64,000 bases of DNA, taken from the NCBI RefSeq assembly GCF_030317115.1, contig NZ_JASZYF010000004.1, positions 62,001 to 126,000 of the forward strand. The letters run 5' to 3'. Under the pieces are notes generated by a model. That model ran no database searches and was not told the origin of the DNA. It saw nothing but the letters and a program-made list of their open reading frames with translations. Numbering within the stretch: position 1 is the first letter of the stretch; each line of letters opens with the position of its first letter. The stretch comes from Variovorax gracilis (GTDB lineage Bacteria; Pseudomonadota; Gammaproteobacteria; Burkholderiales; Burkholderiaceae_C). Made by a program: the position numbers and the translations under genes. This document shows, in pieces, positions 16,874 through 25,993 of this stretch.

Positions 16874-18243
16874 CAGGCGACGGGCGCCGGTGCGGGCCGA
16901 CCGGCCACGTGCGTCGATTCGGCGGTCACGACCTCGCCGCGCAAGGTGTAGGCGAGCGAGCGCGTGATCCGCAGGTCGATCATCTGGCCGACCAGCCGCG
17001 TGTCGCCTTCGAAGTTGACGACGCGGTTGCACTCGGTGCGGCCCATCAGCTCGCGGGCGTTCTTGCGGGAGGCGCCCTCGACCAGCACGCGCTGCACGGT
17101 GCCGACGCGGCTTTCGCCGAAGCGCTTGACGTTGCCGTCGATGACAGCCTGCAACTTCTGCAGCCGCGCGAGCTTGACCGCATGCGGCGTATCGTCGTGC
17201 AGCGCCGCCGCGGGCGTGCCGGGGCGCGGGCTGAAGATGAAGCTGAAGCTCGCGTCGAATTCCAGGTCGTCGATGAGCTTCATCATCTTGGCGAAGTCCT
17301 CGTCGGTCTCGCCCGGGAAGCCGACGATGAAGTCGCTGCTGAGCGCCAGCCCGGGGCGGATCGCACGCAGCTTGCGCACCGTGCTCTTGTATTCCATCGC
17401 GGTGTAGCCGCGCTTCATCGCCATGAGGATGCGGTCGCTGCCGTGCTGGACCGGCAGGTGCAGGTGGCTCACCAGCTGCGGCACCTTGGCGTACGCCTCG
17501 ATCAGCCGCGGCGTGAACTCGTTGGGATGGCTGGTCGTGTAGCGGATGCGCTCGATGCCGGGGATCTCGGCGATGTATTCGATGAGGAGCGCGAAGTCGG
17601 CGATCTCGGCCGTGTCGCCCATACGCCCGCGGTAGGCGTTCACGTTCTGCCCCAGCAGCGTGACTTCGCGCACGCCCTGGTCGGCCAGCCCGGCGACCTC
17701 GACCAGCACGTCGTCGAGCGGGCGATTGATTTCCTCGCCGCGCGTGTACGGCACCACGCAGTAGCTGCAGTACTTGGAGCAGCCTTCCATGATCGAGACG
17801 AAGGCGGTGGCGCCTTCCACCCGCGCCGGCGGCAGGTGGTCGAACTTCTCGATCTCGGGAAAGCTGATGTCCACCTGCGGCCGGCCTTCGCGGTCGCGCT
17901 GGTTCAGCATGTCGGGCAGGCGGTGCAGCGTCTGCGGACCGAACACCACGTCCACGTAGGGCGCGCGCGCGATGATGGCCGCGCCTTCCTGGCTCGCGAC
18001 GCAGCCGCCGACGCCGATCTTCACGCCCTTGGCCTTGAGGTGCTTCACGCGACCGAGATCGGAGAACACCTTCTCCTGGGCCTTCTCGCGCACGGAGCAG
18101 GTGTTGAAGAGGATCAGGTCGGCTTCGTCGACATTGGTGGTCGGCTCATAGCCTTCGGCGGCGCGCAGCACGTCGGCCATCTTGTCCGAGTCGTACTCGT
18201 TCATCTGGCAGCCGAAGGTCTTGATGAAAACTTTGGGGGTCAT
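16873..18243 (-). CDS. miaB: tRNA-2-methylthio-N6-dimethylallyladenosine synthase MiaB
   Basis: 456-aa radical-SAM methylthiotransferase that adds the ms2 group to i6A37 of tRNAs reading UNN codons. The N-terminal UPF0004 domain carries the cluster cysteines ([34 protein letters not shown]). The radical SAM domain has [15 protein letters not shown] (CxxxCxxC) at about 155, and a C-terminal TRAM domain binds tRNA. Usual length. It is the first gene of the miaB-glrK-qseG-glrR run; joining miaB to a two-component system may be incidental or may link tRNA modification to envelope stress. A dispersed-repeat copy lies just upstream. Confidence 0.97.
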   Translation of the reverse strand: MTPKVFIKTFGCQMNEYDSDKMADVLRAAEGYEPTTNVDEADLILFNTCSVREKAQEKVFSDLGRVKHLKAKGVKIGVGGCVASQEGAAIIARAPYVDVVFGPQTLHRLPDMLNQRDREGRPQVDISFPEIEKFDHLPPARVEGATAFVSIMEGCSKYCSYCVVPYTRGEEINRPLDDVLVEVAGLADQGVREVTLLGQNVNAYRGRMGDTAEIADFALLIEYIAEIPGIERIRYTTSHPNEFTPRLIEAYAKVPQLVSHLHLPVQHGSDRILMAMKRGYTAMEYKSTVRKLRAIRPGLALSSDFIVGFPGETDEDFAKMMKLIDDLEFDASFSFIFSPRPGTPAAALHDDTPHAVKLARLQKLQAVIDGNVKRFGESRVGTVQRVLVEGASRKNARELMGRTECNRVVNFEGDTRLVGQMIDLRITRSLAYTLRGEVVTAESTHVAGRPAPAPVA

Positions 18244-18297
18244 GGTTCTCTCCCGGAAATTCAGATATCGCCGACGGAAGGCCGGCGTGTTCGCGAG

Positions 18298-18382
18298 ACA
18301 CCGCGGAACTGGCTCCGCCAGGCCGCTGGGTGTCGCCCCCGGCAGGGGGTCGGCGGCTACACGAAGTGAGCAAGCCTGGGGG
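18298..18382. repeat. Dispersed GC-rich repeat, copy C (inverted)
   Basis: Inverted relative to copies A and B. Its minus strand reads GCCCCCAGGCTTGCTCACTT, CGTGTAGCCGCC, ACCCCCTGCCGGGGGCGACA, then GGCGGAGCCAGTTCCGCGG. It contains the full central block missing from copy B. It lies between miaB and the hypothetical gene downstream of it. Confidence 0.85.
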
Positions 18383-18388
18383 CGAGCT

Positions 18389-18892
18389 CTACTGGCCGTA
18401 CTTGGGCAGTTGGTCGAACGGCGTCTTGCCGTCGTCGCGCGGTCCGCTGTCGGCCACGAAGGGCCAGAAGTTCAGCAGCGGCTTCTCGGCCGATGCGCGC
18501 TTGGCCCGGGCTTCGTCAGGAGTGAGGATCCACACTTCGCGCACCAGGCCCGCGGCGTCGCGGGTGTAGTTCACGAGCAGGTTCTGGCCGGTGATGGAAG
18601 CCGGCATCACGAGCATGCGGTTGGGTCCGAGGATGCGTGCGCCTGGCGAGAGACGTTCGGCCTGGCCGTCAAGCTGGATCTCGGGCGCGTTCACCACCAT
18701 GAACTTGCCGCGCAGCGTGCCCGCCGGAAAGTTGCGGCCACCATTGGCCGCCTCGTTCTGCGTGGCGGAAGGATCGACGAGCTGCGCGGCTGCACTTGCC
18801 GAAAATAGAGCGGCAGCAGGCACCAGCGCTGTGCTCAGCGCTATTAAAATGAGAGCGTTCAGGGAGTTTTTGCAGCGATTCATGGGGTACAT
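18389..18892 (-). CDS. Conserved secreted hypothetical protein
   Basis: 167 aa with an N-terminal signal peptide (hydrophobic [18 protein letters not shown], likely cleavage after SASAAAQ). The mature part contains a beta-rich segment ([34 protein letters not shown]) and ends with a Pro/Gly-rich tail. No family was recognised. It is transcribed opposite to the RND operon, with about 200 bp between starts. Alternative start at the fourth codon (MNRCKNS). It probably acts in the periplasm; nothing more can be supported. Confidence 0.75.
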   Translation of the reverse strand: MYPMNRCKNSLNALILIALSTALVPAAALFSASAAAQLVDPSATQNEAANGGRNFPAGTLRGKFMVVNAPEIQLDGQAERLSPGARILGPNRMLVMPASITGQNLLVNYTRDAAGLVREVWILTPDEARAKRASAEKPLLNFWPFVADSGPRDDGKTPFDQLPKYGQ

Positions 18893-19094
18893 CCAGAGGC
18901 TGTGGGAGCGGCGATTCTAGCGGCCGCATTCCACCAGACGAAGCCGCGGAACGTGCCATCGTGCATGAACGCTTTACTTATCTTTACGGCAGCCAGGGGC
19001 TCTTTTTCGCTCTCGCTGCTCCAATAGTTGCCGCCGTGAAAATAGTGCCTGCGCGCAGGCCCGGCGAACCCCTTCGATCCAATAGCAAGGCCCC

Positions 19095-20351
19095 ATGAAG
19101 AAGAATCTCGTTCTCACCCTGTCGGGTGTGCTGGTCGTTGCCGCCGTCGCGGGCACCTGGTGGTGGTCCGGTGCCAAGACGCGTGGCGCGGCACAAGGCG
19201 GCGCCGCAGTCGAGGCCGGCAGTGGCAAGTCCGGCACGGGTGCAGCGGGGGCCGCGGCGCCGGCGCTGGTGACTCTGGCCGCCGCGAAGAAGCAGGACGT
19301 TCCGGTCACGGTCCAGGTCAACGGCAGCGTGGTATCTCTTAATAGTGTGGACCTGCGGCCCCAGGTGACGAACACGGTGCGGGAAGTGCACGTGAAGGAA
19401 GGCCAGTTCGTCAAGGCCGGCCAGTTGCTCTTCACGCTCGACGACCGCCCCGACCAGGCCAACCTCGCCAAGGCCAAGGCGCAGCAGCAGCGCGACGAGG
19501 CCATGCTGGCCGACCTGGAGCGTCAATACAAGCGCAGCCAGGATCTCGTGGCGCAGAACTTCATCGCCAAAAGCGCCGCCGACGCCACGCTGTCGCAACT
19601 CGAAGCGCAGCGCGCGGCGGTCGCGGCGGATCGTGCGGCGGTGCAGTCGGCGCAGGTCGCGCTGGGCTACGCCACCTTGCGCGCACCCATTGCGGGGCGC
19701 ATCGGCGCGGTCAACATCTATCCGGGCACGCTGGTACAGCCCAGCCTGTCGCTGGTGACCATCACCCAGCTCGATCCGATCGCGGTGAGCTTCCCGGTGC
19801 CTGAAGGCAAGCTGCAGGACCTGCTGGCGGCGGCGCGCTCGCACACGCCGGTCGAGGCGCTCGTGACCGGGCGCAAGGAACCGCTGAAAGGCTCGCTGAG
19901 CTTCGTGGACAACACGGTCGATCCGCTGATCGGCACCGTGCGCGCCAAGGCCGTGTTCGACAACGCCGACCAGAGCCTCTGGCCCGGCCAGTTCGTCGAG
20001 ACCCGTGTCACGGTCCGCACGATCAACGACGCCACCGTGCTGCCGGCTTCCGCGCTGATGATGCTGGCGGACGGCGTCTCGGTCTACGTGGTCGATGCCG
20101 ACAAGAAGGCGGCGCGACGCAAGGTCGAATCCATCTACACCTTCGGCACGCAGGTCGTCGTGCGCGGCGTCCAGCCGGGCGAGCAGGTGGTCATCGAGGG
20201 CAAGCAGAACGTGCGACCCGGCGGCAAGGTGCGCCTCGATGCGCCGGCCCAGCCGCAACAACGGCCGGGAGACGCGGCGCCCGGGCCCGGCAGCGCGGCA
20301 TCGGTCGCGCCCTCCAACGCGAGCATCGTCGCGGAGCGGGAGCGCACATGA
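19095..20351 (+). CDS. RND efflux periplasmic adaptor (membrane fusion protein)
   Basis: 418-aa MFP that bridges the inner-membrane pump and an outer-membrane channel. An N-terminal membrane anchor or signal (residues 3-25) is followed by a lipoyl/barrel-sandwich half (VNSVDLRPQVTNTVREVHVKEGQFVKAGQLL), an alpha-hairpin coiled coil (QANLAKAKAQQQRDEAML to LSQLEAQRAAVAADRAAVQ), the second lipoyl half (LRAPIAGRIGAVN), a beta-barrel and a membrane-proximal domain, ending in a Pro/Ala-rich tail. It is most like the MdtA group. Its stop overlaps the pump start by 4 nt. No outer-membrane factor or regulator gene is adjacent. A 14-bp palindrome (GCCTGCGCGCAGGC) at 19047 lies in the promoter region. 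Confidence 0.92.
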   Translation: MKKNLVLTLSGVLVVAAVAGTWWWSGAKTRGAAQGGAAVEAGSGKSGTGAAGAAAPALVTLAAAKKQDVPVTVQVNGSVVSLNSVDLRPQVTNTVREVHVKEGQFVKAGQLLFTLDDRPDQANLAKAKAQQQRDEAMLADLERQYKRSQDLVAQNFIAKSAADATLSQLEAQRAAVAADRAAVQSAQVALGYATLRAPIAGRIGAVNIYPGTLVQPSLSLVTITQLDPIAVSFPVPEGKLQDLLAAARSHTPVEALVTGRKEPLKGSLSFVDNTVDPLIGTVRAKAVFDNADQSLWPGQFVETRVTVRTINDATVLPASALMMLADGVSVYVVDADKKAARRKVESIYTFGTQVVVRGVQPGEQVVIEGKQNVRPGGKVRLDAPAQPQQRPGDAAPGPGSAASVAPSNASIVAERERT

Positions 20352-23300
20352 ACATCTCCGAGCTGTGCATCCGTCGTCCTGCGATGACGGTGCTGCTCTC
20401 CGCCGCGGTGGTGGTGATCGGCATCTTTGCCTATTTCCAGATTCCCGTCGCGGCGCTGCCCAGCTACAACACGCCGGTCATCAACGTCTCGGCGCAGTTG
20501 CCGGGCGCCAGCCCGGACACCATGGCCTCGTCGGTCGCGCTGCCGCTGGAGAAGCAGTTCTCGACCATTCCGGGCCTGCAGACGATCAGCTCGGTCAATA
20601 CGCAGGGCGTGACCTCGGTCACGCTCGAATTCGTGAGCTCGCGCGACATCGACGCGGCCGCCGTCGACGTGCAGGCCGCGCTGCTGCGCGCGCAGCGGCA
20701 ACTGCCGCAGGAGCTGACGCAGCTGCCTTCGTATCGCAAGGTCAATCCGGCGGACGCGCCGGTGCTGTTCATCGCGATGGTCTCGAACTCGATGACCCCG
20801 GCGGAACTGAACGACTACGCCGAGAACCTGATCTCGCCGAGCCTGTCGACCATCGACGGCGTGGCGCAGGTGGGCGTATACGGGCAGAAGCGCTTCGCGG
20901 TCCGCGTGAAGGCCGATGCCGACCTGCTCAACGCTCGCAACATCACGCTCGACGAGCTCGCCAACGCCGTACGGCAGGCCAACGCGAACACGCCGGTCGG
21001 CGTGCTGGACGGCCCGCGCCAGACGCTCACGATCCAGGCCAACGAGCAGATGCTGAAGGCGGCGGACTTCGCCAAGGTCATCGTCGGCCAGCGCAACGGC
21101 GCGCCGGTGCGGCTCGACGAGGTCGCGACCATCGAGGACAGCTTCGAGTCCGTCAAGACCGCGAGCAGCTTCAATGGCCAGAGTTCGATCCAGCTGGCCG
21201 TGCAGCGCCAGCCCAACGCCAATACGGTGCAGGTGGTCGATGCGGTGCGGGCGCTGATGCCGCGCTTCAAGGAGGAACTGCCGCAGTCGGTCGAGATCAA
21301 CATGGTCAACGACCGCTCGCTGTCCATCCGCGAGGCCGTGCACGACGTGCAACTCACGCTGCTGGGCACCATCCTGCTGGTGGTGCTGGTGATCTTCCTG
21401 TTCCTGCACCGGCTGGTGGCCACCCTGATCCCGGCGCTGACGATCCCGATCTCGCTGATCGGCGCGGTGGCGCTGCTCTATGCCTTCGGCTACAGCCTGG
21501 ACAACGTGTCGCTGCTCGGCATCACGCTGGCCGTGGGTCTGGTGGTGGACGACGCCATCGTCGTGCTCGAAAACATCATGCGCTACGTCGAGAAGGGCAT
21601 GGAGCCCTTTGCGGCCGCTTTGCGCGGCGCGCGCGAAGTGGGCTTCACCATCATCTCGATCTCGATCTCGCTGGTGGCGGTGTTCATTCCCATCTTCTTC
21701 ATGCCTGGCGTCATCGGCCTGCTGTTCCACGAATTCGCCGTGGTGGTGGGGTTGGCGGTGATGGTGTCGGCCATCGTCTCGCTCACGCTGGTGCCGATGC
21801 TCGCGAGCCGGCTGCTCAAGCACACGCCGCGCGAGGACGGCGCGGTCGATCATGAGGAAGAGCATCCCGAGCCCGGCACCGCCATCGGTCGGGCTTTCGA
21901 GCGCGGCTACCGCTGGGTGCACAGCAACTACATGCGTACGCTCGACTGGACGCTGCGACACCGGCCGGTCATGCTGGTTGTCGCTGCCTCCACCTTCGCG
22001 CTCACGGCGTGGATGTTCATCACCATCCCGAAAGGCTTCTTCCCCGAGGAGGACATCGGGCAGATCCAGATCACGACCGAAGCGGCCGAGGACATCTCCT
22101 TCCCCGCGATGAAGGCGCTGCAGGACCGCGTGGCCGACGCGCTCCAGGCCGATCCGAGCGTCGACTACGTCAATTCCTTCATCGGCGTCGGGGGTCCCAC
22201 CGCCACGCAGAACTCGGGCCGGCTGTTCGCTGTGCTCAAGTCCCGCAAGGAGCGCCCGCCCATGCCGCAGGTGCTCGAATCCCTGCGCAAGCGCTTCCGC
22301 GAGATCCCGGGCATCGCGGTCTACATGCAGCCCGTGCAGAACCTGCGCCTGGGCGGCCGCCAGAGCAAGGCGCGCTTCCAGTACACCCTGCAGAGCGTGA
22401 ATGCCGGCACCATGAACGTGTGGGCCGACAAGCTGATGGAGCGCATGCGTGCCGACCCGATCTTCCGCGACGTCACGAGCGACTCGCAAAACCGCGGCCT
22501 GCAGGCCACGCTCGACATCGACCGCGACAAGGCCGGCGTGCTCGGCGTTGCGGTTGGCGACCTGCGCACCGCGCTCTACAACGCCTATGGCGACCGCCAG
22601 ATCGGCAGCATCTACGGCGCGAGCAACACCTACCAGGTGATCCTCTCGGCGGCCGACAACGACCGCCAGTTCGAGGAAGACATGTCGCGCCTGTCCGTGC
22701 GCAACAAGGCGGGGCAGTTGGTGCCCCTCTCGGCCTTCTCGACAGTGAAGCGCACCGTGGGGCCGACCTCGGTCAACCACCAGGGCCAGCTCCAGGCCGT
22801 GACCGTGTCTTTCAACCTCGCGCCCGACGTGCCGCTGGGCAACGCCACAGGCAAGATCGACCAGTTCAAGGCCGAGCTGAAGATGCCGCCCTCGATCATC
22901 ACCAGCTACGGCGGCGATGCAGCCGTGTTCCAGAGTTCGCAATCGAGCCAGGCGGTGCTGCTCGTGCTGGCGGTGCTGGTGATCTACGTGCTGCTGGGCG
23001 TGCTCTACGAGAGCTACATCCATCCGCTGACCATCCTTGCCGGCCTGCCTTCGGCGGCGGTGGGCGCGCTGCTGTCGCTCAAGCTCTTCGGCTTCGACCT
23101 CACGCTGATCGCGACCATCGGCATCCTGCTGCTGATCGGCATCGTGAAGAAGAACGCGATCATGATGATCGACTTCGCCCTCGAAGCGCAGCGCACCGAG
23201 GGCATGAAGCCGATCGACGCCATCCGAGAGGCCTGCCGCCTGCGCTTCCGCCCGATCCTGATGACCACGCTGGCCGCGATGATGGGCGCGCTGCCGCTCG

Positions 23301-23500
23301 CGCTGGGCCTGGGCGCGGGCGCCGAACTGCGCCAGCCGCTGGGCGTGGCCGTGGTCGGCGGCCTGATCTTCTCGCAGGTGATCACGCTCTACATCACGCC
23401 CGCGATCTACCTCGCGCTCGACCGCTACAGCGGCAGCGGGCCGATGCAGGAACTGCCCGGAGAAAAGCTGGCGCATGCGGCGCCTGGCACGGCCGGCTGA
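20348..23500 (+). CDS. RND efflux pump permease (HAE1/MdtB-like)
   Basis: 1050-aa inner-membrane proton-driven exporter of the hydrophobic-amphiphilic RND family, expected to remove drugs or toxic compounds. It has the canonical duplicated topology: TM1 at the N-terminus (RRPAMTVLLSAAVVVIG), a large periplasmic porter loop (about 35-335), TM2-6, a second loop (about 560-860), and TM7-12 ending near residue 1030. The TM4 proton-relay region (GITLAVGLVVDDAIVVLENI) carries the two conserved aspartates. Length is normal. Translation is coupled to the adaptor (ATGA overlap). It converges on the NRPS cluster's last gene, with 29 bp between stops. Confidence 0.94.
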   Translation: MNISELCIRRPAMTVLLSAAVVVIGIFAYFQIPVAALPSYNTPVINVSAQLPGASPDTMASSVALPLEKQFSTIPGLQTISSVNTQGVTSVTLEFVSSRDIDAAAVDVQAALLRAQRQLPQELTQLPSYRKVNPADAPVLFIAMVSNSMTPAELNDYAENLISPSLSTIDGVAQVGVYGQKRFAVRVKADADLLNARNITLDELANAVRQANANTPVGVLDGPRQTLTIQANEQMLKAADFAKVIVGQRNGAPVRLDEVATIEDSFESVKTASSFNGQSSIQLAVQRQPNANTVQVVDAVRALMPRFKEELPQSVEINMVNDRSLSIREAVHDVQLTLLGTILLVVLVIFLFLHRLVATLIPALTIPISLIGAVALLYAFGYSLDNVSLLGITLAVGLVVDDAIVVLENIMRYVEKGMEPFAAALRGAREVGFTIISISISLVAVFIPIFFMPGVIGLLFHEFAVVVGLAVMVSAIVSLTLVPMLASRLLKHTPREDGAVDHEEEHPEPGTAIGRAFERGYRWVHSNYMRTLDWTLRHRPVMLVVAASTFALTAWMFITIPKGFFPEEDIGQIQITTEAAEDISFPAMKALQDRVADALQADPSVDYVNSFIGVGGPTATQNSGRLFAVLKSRKERPPMPQVLESLRKRFREIPGIAVYMQPVQNLRLGGRQSKARFQYTLQSVNAGTMNVWADKLMERMRADPIFRDVTSDSQNRGLQATLDIDRDKAGVLGVAVGDLRTALYNAYGDRQIGSIYGASNTYQVILSAADNDRQFEEDMSRLSVRNKAGQLVPLSAFSTVKRTVGPTSVNHQGQLQAVTVSFNLAPDVPLGNATGKIDQFKAELKMPPSIITSYGGDAAVFQSSQSSQAVLLVLAVLVIYVLLGVLYESYIHPLTILAGLPSAAVGALLSLKLFGFDLTLIATIGILLLIGIVKKNAIMMIDFALEAQRTEGMKPIDAIREACRLRFRPILMTTLAAMMGALPLALGLGAGAELRQPLGVAVVGGLIFSQVITLYITPAIYLALDRYSGSGPMQELPGEKLAHAAPGTAG

Positions 23501-23529
23501 GAAGCGGAGGGATCGCGCCCGGGTGGACC

Positions 23530-24477
23530 TCAGGCCACCGAATCGCGCTGCAGCGCCGCCGCGAGGCGGCTGCTGGTGAACGCTTCGGAACGCCCGAGCG
23601 TGGTCGTGGCATGAACCGGGGACGCCGCCGTCGCACCTTGCGTCACGCGCAGCGCCCAGTCGCACACCACCTCCATGAAGGTCTGCTGCGAAGCCATCGA
23701 GGTAAGGCTGTGATCGATGTTGCCGATGAACTGGTACTCGACGCGCTGCATGAAGGGCTCATTCGCGAAGGGCCCCAGCTGGTCGCGGCGGCGATCGGTC
23801 ACGTGCATGGTGCCGGTGTAGAGCATCAGCACCGAGACGTTGCGTTCCGCGATCTGCTTCATCGAGCGTCGGAAAAACGCGGCCACGACTTTCGGCGATT
23901 CTGGCTCATAGATGCTCGGCGCAGCCGCGGCAGCGGCCTTGGAGGAGAACTTGCGCTGCAGCCAGCGGATCGTCTTGCCGATCACCGCCGGGTTGGTCGG
24001 AACCGCCAGCGCGCGGCGAATGGCGCGCTCCACGAGCGCACGCCGGCTGGGGAAGGCGTGACCGTCAAACATCAGAAGGCCCACCACCCGCGAATCGACC
24101 ACGGTGAGCGACATGCCGTTGACCGCGCCCGAGCACAACCCGATCACGATGAAGCGGCGAACGCCGAGCATGGTCTGGATCAGGTTCATGGCTGCCTGCA
24201 TGTCCAGCACCGCCTGCGTCAGGAAGTTCTCGGAGCCGGCGGCCGGGCCGCTGTCGCCCAGGCCGGCGAGGTCGAGGCGGACCGAACTGATACCCCTTGC
24301 CGCCATCTGGCGCGCGAGCTTGACATTGATGCGCCGCGGCCCGATCCGGTAGTTGGCGCCCATGTTGAGCATGAGGCAGGCCACGGGCGCCAGCGGACCC
24401 TCGGCCGGAGTCGTGATGATGCCGATCAGCGACCCGTCGGGCCCGAACTGAACGGGTGTCTCCTTGTAGTCACTCAT
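23530..24477 (-). CDS. Alpha/beta hydrolase with a cysteine nucleophile elbow, last gene of the PKS-NRPS cluster
   Basis: 315 aa from MSDYKETPV. Alpha/beta-hydrolase fold with an oxyanion strand (LMLNMGANYRIGP), GLGDSGP and an elbow VIGLCSGAVNG, where the nucleophile position (G-x-Nuc-x-G) is Cys rather than Ser. A late NIDHSLTS segment offers the catalytic His. It resembles the hydrolases associated with exosortase A loci (from memory). The start overlaps the previous gene by 8 nt, so it is part of the cluster. Likely roles are product release or proofreading in trans, since no thioesterase domain exists in the megaenzymes; this is inference. The upstream in-frame extension overlaps the neighbour and is discarded. 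Confidence 0.82.
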   Translation of the reverse strand: MSDYKETPVQFGPDGSLIGIITTPAEGPLAPVACLMLNMGANYRIGPRRINVKLARQMAARGISSVRLDLAGLGDSGPAAGSENFLTQAVLDMQAAMNLIQTMLGVRRFIVIGLCSGAVNGMSLTVVDSRVVGLLMFDGHAFPSRRALVERAIRRALAVPTNPAVIGKTIRWLQRKFSSKAAAAAAPSIYEPESPKVVAAFFRRSMKQIAERNVSVLMLYTGTMHVTDRRRDQLGPFANEPFMQRVEYQFIGNIDHSLTSMASQQTFMEVVCDWALRVTQGATAASPVHATTTLGRSEAFTSSRLAAALQRDSVA

Positions 24478-25270
24478 GTACTTCCGCCAGCAATCGTTGC
24501 AGCGCCTCGGTGGGGACCATCGCGTTGTTGGGATGCGGATCGGACGTCCAGACCAAGGGATGCCGGAATGACGAGATCCGCAGGGGCATTTGTCGCGCGC
24601 TTTCCCTTTCCGCCCACTGATGGGCTGACTCGTCATCGGCGAGGACCACCGTCTCGTGCAGCGCGGTGAGCTGCAGGGATTCCGGTGTCAGCGCACGCAA
24701 TTGCTGGCGCATCAGCGGGGACATGCCAAAGCCGAAGAGCTCCTCGGTAAAGGCATCCGGGTCCCGGGCCAACTGGCGACGCCAGCCGGGGTCGGGCACG
24801 CAGAAGGAGCGTTCCAGTGCATCCACGTGACAGACGCGCAGCGCCTCCATGTAGCGCGCGCCGTCCACGATCGGATCCCACAGGATCAGCCGCATCGGAT
24901 CGCATCGCCCGCTCTTGGCTGCCGTCACCGCCAGCGCTGCGCCCAGGCGGGAGCCGATCCAGAAGATGCGCCGGCCGCCGGCACGGCGCCGCAGTTCCTC
25001 ATGCGCAGTGCAGACATCGCGCCGCCAGCCTTCGAGATCGGCGTCGGTGTCCTCGCCGGGCGAGTCGCCGCTGCCGTGGTAGTCGAAGCGCAACACGGCC
25101 ACGCCGGCGCGTGCGAGACGGTCGGACACCACGCGGAACAGCCGGTGTGCACGCACGGCCTCCTGACCCAGGGGCATGCATATCAGCACGGCGAGGTCGC
25201 CCTCGCGCTCGGGCGCGTGGAAGACCCCGAACAGCTGCCTGGAGGGCGGACCAAAGTGCATCGGTGTCAT
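24470..25270 (-). CDS. Alpha/beta hydrolase-like protein without a serine elbow, PKS-NRPS cluster
   Basis: 266 aa from MTPMHFGPPSR. An alpha/beta-hydrolase core is seen in LICMPLGQEAVRAHRLFR, VLRFDYHGSGDSPGE and LILWDPIVDG. The elbow reads WIGSRLGAAL; in the G-x-Nuc-x-G frame the nucleophile position is Arg. This resembles the second exosortase A-associated hydrolase subgroup (GLRLGA in my recollection), whose members may not be active esterases. It is coupled at both ends (4-nt overlap with the PPTase gene, 8-nt overlap with the next hydrolase). It may pair with the next protein as a heteromeric release or editing factor. Function unproven. Confidence 0.8.
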   Translation of the reverse strand: MTPMHFGPPSRQLFGVFHAPEREGDLAVLICMPLGQEAVRAHRLFRVVSDRLARAGVAVLRFDYHGSGDSPGEDTDADLEGWRRDVCTAHEELRRRAGGRRIFWIGSRLGAALAVTAAKSGRCDPMRLILWDPIVDGARYMEALRVCHVDALERSFCVPDPGWRRQLARDPDAFTEELFGFGMSPLMRQQLRALTPESLQLTALHETVVLADDESAHQWAERESARQMPLRISSFRHPLVWTSDPHPNNAMVPTEALQRLLAEVHE

Positions 25271-25986
25271 GCGAACATCTCGTTGTTGACCCGCAGCCTG
25301 CTGGGGACCGGGATCGCCTCGCGGTCCAGCACGTGCGCCACGGCGCACAGGGCACCCTGGACGCCGAGGAAAGAGCTTAGCGTGAGGTACACGATGCCGT
25401 CTTCGGAGTCGATTTTCACCTCGCGCACGTTCGGCAACACGCCCACTTCGAAGCTGCGGGTGTCCACTGACAGCCCCAGGCCTGTGGCCTTGAGGCAGGC
25501 TTCCTTGCGGGTCCAGCAGCAGAGGAAGCCGCGGTCGCGCTCCTCGGGCGGCAGCGCGGCCAGCGCGCGCCGCTCGGCCGCACTGAAGTGGTTGTCAGCG
25601 AGCGCCCAGGCATCGGGCATCGGCCGCAGCAACTCGATGTCGACGCCCACTTCGGCGTTCTCGCAAACGGCGATCAGGGCCAGCGACTGACTGTGGCTGA
25701 GGTTGAAGCGCAGCCCGATGTCCTCGGCCAGCGTCGGCTTGCCGAACGGGCCCAGCGCGAAATCCAACATGGAGGCGGGTATGCCGCATTGCGCGGAAAG
25801 CGTCTCGCGCAGGGCGGCATGGGCGGCAACGAAACGGTTGCGATCGCGTTTGAAGACGAAGCGCCTGGCTCGTTCCCACTCCGCTTCCGACAGGGCCGCG
25901 ACCGCTTGCGGCGCCGGGGTGGAATCGAGGTCGACCTGCCACAGGCGCCAGTGAGACGAGGAAGCGGGAAGTTGCGAGATCGTCAT
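25267..25986 (-). CDS. Sfp-type 4'-phosphopantetheinyl transferase
   Basis: 239 aa from MTISQLPASS at 25986. It transfers phosphopantetheine from CoA to the carrier-protein serines of the adjacent PKS and NRPS. Family motifs are seen: RFNLSHSQSLALIA, GVDIELL (magnesium ligands) and the WTRKEACLKATGLGL signature. Length is typical of two-lobed Sfp enzymes. The ATG follows the NRPS stop by 7 nt, and its stop overlaps the next gene (ATGA), so it belongs to the cluster and activates its four carrier domains. The upstream extension of the same frame runs into the NRPS gene and is rejected. Confidence 0.95.
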   Translation of the reverse strand: MTISQLPASSSHWRLWQVDLDSTPAPQAVAALSEAEWERARRFVFKRDRNRFVAAHAALRETLSAQCGIPASMLDFALGPFGKPTLAEDIGLRFNLSHSQSLALIAVCENAEVGVDIELLRPMPDAWALADNHFSAAERRALAALPPEERDRGFLCCWTRKEACLKATGLGLSVDTRSFEVGVLPNVREVKIDSEDGIVYLTLSSFLGVQGALCAVAHVLDREAIPVPSRLRVNNEMFA

Positions 25987-25993
25987 GGCGCGC

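Noticed and set aside
20135-23665. 1176-codon frame antisense to the RND pump
   Set aside because: Shadow of the pump gene; composition is Arg/His/Gln-rich and lacks any motif.
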